Below, one piece after another: positions 5,473 through 10,969 of a stretch of 10,969 bases of DNA; the first letter of the stretch is position 1, and every line of letters starts with the position of its first letter. Source of the stretch: Planctomycetota bacterium (GTDB lineage Bacteria > Planctomycetota > Planctomycetia > Pirellulales > Thermoguttaceae). The stretch is from contig JAJYGU010000136.1 of the NCBI GenBank assembly GCA_021784975.1, forward strand, positions 1-10,969, in the 5' to 3' direction. The notes beneath the pieces were generated by a model. It saw only the letters and a program-made list of their open reading frames with translations, ran no database searches and had not been told where the DNA came from. The position numbers and the translations under genes are program-made.

Positions 5473-7824
5473 ATGAACGCTCGCACTCGCACGATTGCCG
5501 CTGGCTTGAGCACTGTCTTGGTGTTGGCGTGGGTCGCGCCCACCTGGGGCGAACAGCCCGCAACACCGAAAGCTGCCCGTAACGCTCGGCCGGCCGCCAA
5601 GGATCCGGCGGCCAAGCCTGCGGGCGAAAGGTCAGCCACCAGGTCGCCCGCCCGAAAGCCGGCCGCGCGCGCAGAAAAGAAGGCCGCGGCGGCGGTTCCG
5701 CAGCCCAGCCAAGACGAATCCCGTGGCGATTCCGGCGTGGCCGCCATCCTGGCCACCAGGCCGACCACACCCGTAGACTGCACGCGAGCCGCCACGATCC
5801 TAGCCGACTTGGGCCGGCCCGATCTGGCCAAGCGCTTTCTCAGAAAGGCGCTGGATGCCAAGTTGTCGCCGAAGCAACTGGCCGATCTCGGCGAGGCGGT
5901 CGGCTCGGCGGCTTTGCTCCACCTGGCCGAGCAAGATGCCCTGCGGCCGGAGGGCCGCCAACTAGCCGACGCCGTCTCGGCGGCGGTGGCCGCGCGGCGC
6001 GACTCCCCCCAGCGTATCGCCACCTTGATCCAACAACTTCAAGATGCCTCGCTCGACCGCCGCGATCTGGCAGCCGTGCAACTTCAGGAGACACCCCGGG
6101 CGGCCATCGGGCCGCTGATCGACGTGCTCGCCGACCCAACCCGGGCTGCCGAAGACGCTAATGTGCGGGCTACTCTGGCCGGCATGGGTCGCATGGGCCG
6201 CCAGGCGCTGGTGGGTGTGCTCGAAGGCGCCGATGCGAAGCTGGCAGTTCAGGTGATCCTGACCCTCGGTGAGATGAAGGGTTCGACGGTCGAACTCGCC
6301 CTGCTGGCGCCGTGCTGGTCGCGGAGAGGCGATGCGGAGGTGCGTCAGACCGCCGCCGCAATCCTCAAACAGTCCTACGGCATGGTACCCGACCGGCGGG
6401 AGGCGGTCCGCTGGTTGGCCAACGCCGCTACCGAGGCCTTCGATCATCCGCGAGCCTGGCGGGCAAGGAGCGAGGCGACAGTTGACCTCTGGTGGTGGGA
6501 TCGAGGCCAGCGGCAGTGTCTGGTGAGGCGATCCGGCGCCGATGATGCGCGACTCGCATGGGCCGCCCGCTGGGCACACGACGCTTACCTGCTTTCCGCG
6601 GATCATGCCGTGGAAACGTTGTACCTCACCACCCTGCTAGAAGCGGCCCAATACCGGCGAGGTGTGGAACAGCCGCTGGATGAAAAGGACCCCGCCGTGA
6701 CGGAGGCCAAGCGGTGCGGCGTCAAGAGTCTGGAAGCGGTCTTGGCATGCGCGATGCCCAGCGAGAACGTGCCGGGGGGGCACGTTGGCGCCGCCCTGGC
6801 GGCAGTACGCTTACTGGGCCAGATCGGCAGCGCCCGCCAGTTGCTCTATCAAGGCACCGAGCCGTCGTTGTTGGTCCAGGCAGTGAGATCTCCGAACCGC
6901 CGCGTACGGATGGCGGCACTCAAGGCCATCGTGGGATTGTGCCCGGTGCGGGCCTATCCGGGCAGCAGCGATGTGCCGCGGGCCTTGGCCTTCTTCGCCG
7001 CCAGCGGCGGTGTCCGCCGCGCCCTGACGGCCGCCCCCAATCTTCAGCAGGCCCGCAACCTGGCGGGCATGTTGGCCTCGCAGGGTTTTCAGGCCGACGT
7101 CGCCGCCACCGGCCGGGAATTGGCGGAGCGTGCCGCCGCATCCCCCGACTACGAGTTGGCAATGATCGACGTTTCCATCGGCCGGCCGCCGATTGGCATC
7201 CTCTTGCAGCAGTTGCGGCGCGACGAACGGACGGCCTCGCTGCGGGTGGGGCTGATGGCCCGATCGGGATACATGTCCCAAGCGGAACATGCCGCCGAAT
7301 CGGACCCGTGGTCGATGGCCTTCGCGTGGCCCAATGACGACTCGGCCATCCAGTGGCAACTGAAGCAGTTGGCCAGGCTGGGGCCGCGGGAGTTTGTCGA
7401 TTTCAGCGCCCGTCAGCGGCAGGCCGTTGAGGCCCTTGACTTATTGGTTGGGCTGAGCCGTTCTGGCGGCGATCTCTACGATCTGCGTCAGGCGCAAGAC
7501 GCCGTGCTGACAGCCCTGTACGCGCCAAAGCTGAGCGCGAGGGCCGTCGAGGTGCTCGCCAACATCAATTCCGTGGAAAGCCAGCCGGCCCTGGTCGAGG
7601 TAGCCAGTAATCTGACCCTACCGATCGAGCTGCGTCAGGCGGCCGCCAAGGCCTTTCGGCAAAACACCGAAAAACATGGCATCTTGTTGACGTCCAAGCA
7701 AATCCTCCAACAGTACCGCCGCTACAACCAGAGCGAGAAACTCGATACCGCCACCCAGCATGTCTTGGGCCTGATCCTCGACTGCATCGAAGCCCCCAAC
7801 CGAATCAAGAGTCCAACGAGATGA
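5473..7824 (+). CDS. Secreted HEAT-repeat protein with a receiver-like C-terminal segment
   Basis: From ATG 5473 the product is 783 residues. Residues 1-27 form a Sec-type signal peptide (basic start, hydrophobic core, ending near PTWGEQ), followed by an Ala/Lys/Arg/Pro-rich linker to ~80. Residues ~100-330 are paired amphipathic helices of HEAT/armadillo style (for example around PRAAIGPLIDVLADP), and similar helices recur at ~470-490. Residues ~510-620 look like a response-regulator receiver fold: a hydrophobic strand ending in Asp566 (AMIDVS), a Pro-x-x-x-L-L helix, LRRDERT, and a later LMARS strand where Thr/Ser is expected. The usual Lys and acidic pocket are not evident, so it is probably a pseudo-receiver. 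The in-frame GTG at 5383 was rejected because it lies in repeat DNA and precedes the signal peptide. No Shine-Dalgarno is obvious. It probably acts as a protein-interaction scaffold outside the cytoplasm; the function is unknown. Confidence 0.85.
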   Translation: MNARTRTIAAGLSTVLVLAWVAPTWGEQPATPKAARNARPAAKDPAAKPAGERSATRSPARKPAARAEKKAAAAVPQPSQDESRGDSGVAAILATRPTTPVDCTRAATILADLGRPDLAKRFLRKALDAKLSPKQLADLGEAVGSAALLHLAEQDALRPEGRQLADAVSAAVAARRDSPQRIATLIQQLQDASLDRRDLAAVQLQETPRAAIGPLIDVLADPTRAAEDANVRATLAGMGRMGRQALVGVLEGADAKLAVQVILTLGEMKGSTVELALLAPCWSRRGDAEVRQTAAAILKQSYGMVPDRREAVRWLANAATEAFDHPRAWRARSEATVDLWWWDRGQRQCLVRRSGADDARLAWAARWAHDAYLLSADHAVETLYLTTLLEAAQYRRGVEQPLDEKDPAVTEAKRCGVKSLEAVLACAMPSENVPGGHVGAALAAVRLLGQIGSARQLLYQGTEPSLLVQAVRSPNRRVRMAALKAIVGLCPVRAYPGSSDVPRALAFFAASGGVRRALTAAPNLQQARNLAGMLASQGFQADVAATGRELAERAAASPDYELAMIDVSIGRPPIGILLQQLRRDERTASLRVGLMARSGYMSQAEHAAESDPWSMAFAWPNDDSAIQWQLKQLARLGPREFVDFSARQRQAVEALDLLVGLSRSGGDLYDLRQAQDAVLTALYAPKLSARAVEVLANINSVESQPALVEVASNLTLPIELRQAAAKAFRQNTEKHGILLTSKQILQQYRRYNQSEKLDTATQHVLGLILDCIEAPNRIKSPTR

Positions 7825-7843
7825 GCATGCGACTCGGGCGGAG

Positions 7844-7878
7844 GCAGAAAGCGGAAAGCGGAAAACGGAAAGCCGACA
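7844..7878. repeat. Heptamer tandem array (GCGGAAA type)
   Basis: Successive 7-mers read GCAGAAA, GCGGAAA, GCGGAAA, ACGGAAA and a degenerate GCCGACA, starting 20 bases after the HEAT-protein stop. The period equals that of the arrays at 5369 and 7944, but the unit differs. Confidence 0.8.
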
Positions 7879-7880
7879 CA

Positions 7881-7930
7881 AAGGCGGAGTTCGGGGGTAG
7901 GAGGGCGGAAGGTCTTCATCCCTCCGCCTT
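7881..7930 (+). other. Two competing hairpins in the gap before the sigma54 activator
   Basis: AAGGCGGAG (7881-7889) is exactly complementary to CTCCGCCTT (7922-7930). The same 3' arm can instead pair locally: GGCGGAAGG (7904-7912) with CCCTCCGCC (7920-7928), 8 of 9 pairs, loop of seven. The local stem could end transcription of the HEAT gene, although no T-run follows; the alternative pairings could also be a by-product of purine/pyrimidine-biased repeat DNA. Confidence 0.45.
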
Positions 7931-7943
7931 CCCGCTTCATCGC

Positions 7944-7998
7944 TGACCTCGAATCCCTAATCCTTCCTTCTGACCTCTGATCCCTGTCCCCTGAGCCA
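7944..7998. repeat. Degenerate heptamer array (TGACCTC/TGATCCC) running into a start codon
   Basis: The sequence divides into TGACCTC, GAATCCC, TAATCCT, TCCTTC (one base short), TGACCTC, TGATCCC, TGTCCCC and TGAGCCA, whose last base is the A of the ATG at 7998. The array is pyrimidine-rich on this strand and leaves no Shine-Dalgarno for the downstream gene. Pyrimidine heptamer text of this kind is, from memory, common between planctomycete genes. Confidence 0.75.
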
Positions 7999-9056
7999 TG
8001 AGCCGCGTCTCGCCGAACTTCGATGGCAACGAAAACGGTCCGCCGATTCCCGGCCTAATCGGCTCCGGGGCCGCCATGCAGAACGTCTACCGCTTAACGC
8101 GGCAGGTGGCCCGCTCGAATGCCTCGGTGCTGCTGCTGGGCGAGACGGGCACCGGCAAGGAGCTGATCGCCAAGGCCGTTCATCGTCTCAGCCCGCGCGG
8201 CAGCGGACCCTTCATTCGCGTCAACTGCGGGGCGTTGGCCGAGAACCTATTGGAAAGCGAGTTGTTCGGGCACGTCCGTGGGGCATTCACCGGGGCGATC
8301 GACAACCGCACCGGCCGCTTCGAGGCGGCCCATACCGGCACCGTCTTTCTCGACGAGATCAACTCGACCACCGCGAAGCTCCAGGTCAAGCTGCTCCGCG
8401 TCTTGCAAGAACATGAGTTTGAGCGGGTCGGCGATACGCAGACCATCCGTGTCGATACCCGGGTGATCGCCGCCAGCAACCGCGACCTGTTCGAGGAGGC
8501 CGAGGCCGGGCGGTTCCGCGAAGACCTCTATTACCGGCTGAACGTGGTAACTGTCTATCTGCCGTCGCTCCGCGAACGGCGCGAGGACATCCCCGCCCTG
8601 GTCAGCCATTTCCTGAGAATCTACAACGAGCAGAACTTGCGCCACGTGCCTTACGTCAATCCGGCCGCCATGCAGGCGCTGCAGGACTACCATTGGCCGG
8701 GCAATGTCCGTGAGCTGCAGAATTACATCGAACGGGCGGTGGTGTTGGCGCCGGGCGATGAATTGACGCTTGACCTGCTGCCGGAAGCGGTGTTGGGCCG
8801 CAAGCCGCGACGGATCGGCCGCACACGCGGCGCCGACCTGGAGACGCTGGCCTCCGAGTTGGTGGAACAAGGCATTGACACCGCCGGCCCGAACGCCGAG
8901 AACTTGTTCGCCGCGGTGGTTAACCGAGTGGAGCGGGAACTAATCGCCCAGGTCATGGCCGCCTGCGACAACGTGCAGATCAAGGCCGCCGACCGGTTGG
9001 GTATCAACCGCAACACGTTGCACAAGAAGCTCCGGGAATACGGGCTGGAAAAGTAG
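7998..9056 (+). CDS. Sigma54-dependent AAA+ transcriptional activator without a sensor domain
   Basis: This 352-residue protein is a bacterial enhancer-binding protein that uses ATP to remodel sigma54-RNA polymerase closed complexes. The AAA+ domain begins almost at once: Walker A GETGTGKE (48-55), the sigma54-contact loop GAFTGA (95-100), Walker B TVFLDE (Asp119/Glu120), the arginine region GRFREDLYYRL (171-181) and WPGNVREL (233-240, sensor II). A variable linker (~266-310) leads to a Fis-type helix-turn-helix (~325-349, AADRLGINRNTLHKKL). No receiver, GAF or PAS domain precedes the AAA+ module; only ~19 residues do, as in PspF-like activators, so control must come from a partner protein, expression level or effectors acting directly on the AAA+ domain. 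The ATG at 7998 lacks a ribosome binding site, sitting in repeat DNA. The glycosidase gene follows after 12 bp, so they are probably cotranscribed. No convincing GG-N10-GC sigma54 promoter was found near either gene. Confidence 0.93.
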   Translation: MSRVSPNFDGNENGPPIPGLIGSGAAMQNVYRLTRQVARSNASVLLLGETGTGKELIAKAVHRLSPRGSGPFIRVNCGALAENLLESELFGHVRGAFTGAIDNRTGRFEAAHTGTVFLDEINSTTAKLQVKLLRVLQEHEFERVGDTQTIRVDTRVIAASNRDLFEEAEAGRFREDLYYRLNVVTVYLPSLRERREDIPALVSHFLRIYNEQNLRHVPYVNPAAMQALQDYHWPGNVRELQNYIERAVVLAPGDELTLDLLPEAVLGRKPRRIGRTRGADLETLASELVEQGIDTAGPNAENLFAAVVNRVERELIAQVMAACDNVQIKAADRLGINRNTLHKKLREYGLEK

Positions 9057-9068
9057 CCGAACCATGCC

Positions 9069-10969
9069 ATGAAACGCAACTCCAAGAAGAAGCCGGCGGC
9101 GATCCGCCGGCGGGACTTTCTCAAAGTGTCCGCCGCCACGGTGGGAGCAGGGGCGGTCGCCGGCGGCGGCATCACGGCCTCGCAGGCTGCCGCACCCGCG
9201 TCCGGCGAAAGGGCCGCCTACAATGGCGACTATTCCGGCCTGCGGCTCAGCCGGGTGGTCTTCCCCATGGGGGGCATGGGGGCGGGCATGATCTGCCTGG
9301 AGGGCAGCGGCGCACTGTCGCACGTCTCGCTGCGCAACCGCCCCGACGTCTTCAATGAACCATGCGTGTTTGCCGCGATATCCATCAAGGGGAAGCACAA
9401 GATCGCCCGGGTCCTGGAAGGACCGGTTCCCTCCTGGAAGCTTTTTGGGCAGCCAGGCTCGGCCAACGGCGCCAACGGCGCCTCCTACGGTCTGCCGCGA
9501 TTTCGTCACGCGGCCTTCGCGGCCCGCTTTCCGTTTGCCACCGTCAAGCTAAGCGATCCCCAAGCCCCACTCGACGTGGAGTTGATGGGTTGGAGCCCCT
9601 TCGAGCCGAACGATGCCGATAACGCCAGCCTGCCGGTGGCGGCCCTGGAATATCACTTCACCAATCGCTCGGATCAGTCGATCGAGGCCGTGTTCTCCTT
9701 CAATGCCCGAAACTTCATGGCGGTCGACGGCAATCCCCACTCGGTGAAGGCCGTTCCGGGCGGCTTCGTGCTGTATGACGAGGGAAACCAGCACCGGCCC
9801 TGGGAGCAGGGAGCCTTTTCGGCCACCACCGACGACCCGGCGGTGAAAGTCAACGCCGCCTGGTTCCGCGGCGGTTTCTTCGATGCCCTCACCATGGCCT
9901 GGAAGGACATTGCCGACGGGGCCTGCTTCGACCGGCCGGCGATCACCGAGGGCGATCCCTCACCGGGGGCCACGCTCTTTGTGTCCTTTGAGCTGGCCGC
10001 CCGCGCCTCGAAAAAAATTGTGCTCCGCCTGGCCTGGTACGTCGGCCGCACCAATCTCCAGCGGGGCGAGGAGCCGAAGAAGCACTCGTCATGGGCGATT
10101 CTCGAACCGCGCACCTACCGTCCCTGGTACGCACGCCGCTTTGCCGATATCGCGGAAGTGACCGATTATTGGCGGCAACACTACGACGGCTTGCGGCAGA
10201 AGAGCCAGCGTTTCAGCAGTTGTTTCTATGACTCAACCTTGCCGCCGGAGGTGATCGAGGCGGTGGCCGCCAACCTGGCGATCTTGAAGTCGCCCACGGT
10301 GCTGCGGCAGGCCGACGGCCGGCTCTGGGCCTACGAAGGCTGCTGCGACAGCGAAGGCTGCTGCTATGGCTCCTGCACCCACGTGTGGAACTACGCCCAG
10401 GCCATCCCGCACCTGTTCCCCGCGCTCGAGCGGACGCTTCGCGAGACCGAGTTCGGCCCCTCGCAGGACGAGCGCGGCCATCAGACCTTTCGCTCTTCGC
10501 TGCCCATCCGGCCGCCGGCCCACACCTTCCACGCCGCCGCCGACGGGCAACTGGGCGGCATCATGAAGGTCTATCGCGAGTGGCGCGTCAGCGGCGACCC
10601 GGAGTGGCTCCGCCGGTTGTGGCCGAAAGTCAAGGCCAGCCTCGACTACTGCATCCAGACCTGGGACCCGGACCATAGGGGCCTGGTCGCTGAGCCCCAC
10701 CACAACACCTACGACATCGAGTTCTGGGGCCCCGATGGCATGTGCACCAGCTTCTACCTGGGCGCGCTGCGGGCGGCGGTACTCATGGGCCAATCCCTGG
10801 GCGACGACGTTTCCAAGTACGCCGCTCTGTTGAAAAAAGGCTGCCGCGCCGCCGAAAAGGAGCTCTTTGACGGCGAGTACTTCATCCAGAAGATCGAGTG
10901 GAAGACGCTCCATGCCAAGAGCCCGCTGGAGGTGAAGAACTCCAGCGGCAAATATCCGCCTGAGGCGCA
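9069..10969 (+). CDS. Tat-exported GH116/GBA2-like glycoside hydrolase, 3' end outside the window
   Basis: The frame stays open for 633 codons to the window end without a stop. Residues 1-42 are a twin-arginine signal: RRRDFLKVSAA (13-23), then an Ala/Gly-rich core. Residues ~55-370 fit the GH116 N-terminal beta-sandwich domain (GBA2_N type, with an early GGMGAGM), and ~385 onward the (alpha/alpha)6 catalytic DUF608 domain. By alignment from memory with GBA2 and TxGH116, Glu423 in WAYEG is the candidate nucleophile and Asp549 in NTYD the candidate acid/base. A cysteine cluster (Cys425, 426, 431, 432, 436) adjoins the nucleophile and precedes THVWNYAQ. Characterised GH116 members are beta-glucosidases, glucosylceramidases or beta-xylosidases; the substrate here is unknown. 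It lies 12 bp after the sigma54 activator. ATG 9069 was chosen because the ATG at 9064 is followed at once by a stop. Confidence 0.9.
   Translation, partial: MKRNSKKKPAAIRRRDFLKVSAATVGAGAVAGGGITASQAAAPASGERAAYNGDYSGLRLSRVVFPMGGMGAGMICLEGSGALSHVSLRNRPDVFNEPCVFAAISIKGKHKIARVLEGPVPSWKLFGQPGSANGANGASYGLPRFRHAAFAARFPFATVKLSDPQAPLDVELMGWSPFEPNDADNASLPVAALEYHFTNRSDQSIEAVFSFNARNFMAVDGNPHSVKAVPGGFVLYDEGNQHRPWEQGAFSATTDDPAVKVNAAWFRGGFFDALTMAWKDIADGACFDRPAITEGDPSPGATLFVSFELAARASKKIVLRLAWYVGRTNLQRGEEPKKHSSWAILEPRTYRPWYARRFADIAEVTDYWRQHYDGLRQKSQRFSSCFYDSTLPPEVIEAVAANLAILKSPTVLRQADGRLWAYEGCCDSEGCCYGSCTHVWNYAQAIPHLFPALERTLRETEFGPSQDERGHQTFRSSLPIRPPAHTFHAAADGQLGGIMKVYREWRVSGDPEWLRRLWPKVKASLDYCIQTWDPDHRGLVAEPHHNTYDIEFWGPDGMCTSFYLGALRAAVLMGQSLGDDVSKYAALLKKGCRAAEKELFDGEYFIQKIEWKTLHAKSPLEVKNSSGKYPPEA

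Noticed and set aside
8990..9068. Sigma54 promoter for the GH116 gene (TTGCAC at 9018)
   Set aside because: The required GG twelve bases upstream of the GC is CC, so the -24 element is absent.
10233..10913. 226-codon minus-strand open frame
   Set aside because: It is antisense to the GH116 gene, which has coherent domain motifs through the region.

Overview
The window is GC-rich bacterial DNA in which every supportable gene reads on the + strand. The gene mix suggests a planctomycete, probably of the Pirellulales type: a large secreted HEAT-repeat protein of no clear function, a Tat-exported GH116-type glycosidase, weak or absent Shine-Dalgarno sequences before several genes, and gaps filled with degenerate heptamer repeats. 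This is inferred from style; no rRNA or other marker gene is present to confirm it.

Region 1 (1-3116) looks like a gamma-glutamyl-amine catabolic operon. It begins with what appears to be the last part of a glutamine-synthetase-family ligase (frame open only after a stop at 62-64). A class I glutamine-amidotransferase-like gamma-glutamyl hydrolase (PuuD/peptidase C26 type), a short-chain dehydrogenase and an aldehyde dehydrogenase follow. Together these would glutamylate an amine, oxidise the side chain (alcohol to aldehyde to acid) and release glutamate. An SDR stands where the E. coli Puu pathway has an FAD oxidase, which hints at an amino-alcohol substrate. A REP-like palindrome lies between the SDR and ALDH genes.

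Region 2 (3117-3990) is visibly richer in A+T than its surroundings. It carries an unrecognised 182-residue ORF with a good ribosome binding site, overlapped by a doubtful 103-residue ORF. It ends in a clean sigma70-type promoter (TTGACA, 17 bp, TACAGT) that should drive argH.

Region 3 (3991-5364) is argH, argininosuccinate lyase, intact.

Region 4 (5365-7997) is a heptamer array, then a secreted 783-residue HEAT-repeat protein with a receiver-like segment near its C-terminus, then a 173-bp gap built of two more period-7 arrays and competing hairpins.

Region 5 (7998-10969) is a sensor-less sigma54-type AAA+ activator, 12 bp upstream of a Tat-signal GH116/GBA2-like glycosidase that runs off the window end. 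No tRNA, rRNA, CRISPR, insertion sequence or origin was seen. No recognised gene-free gap exceeds 300 bases. If the doubtful 103-residue ORF is not real, 3710-3990 is a 281-base gap holding only a tight hairpin, the argH promoter and the argH ribosome binding site.
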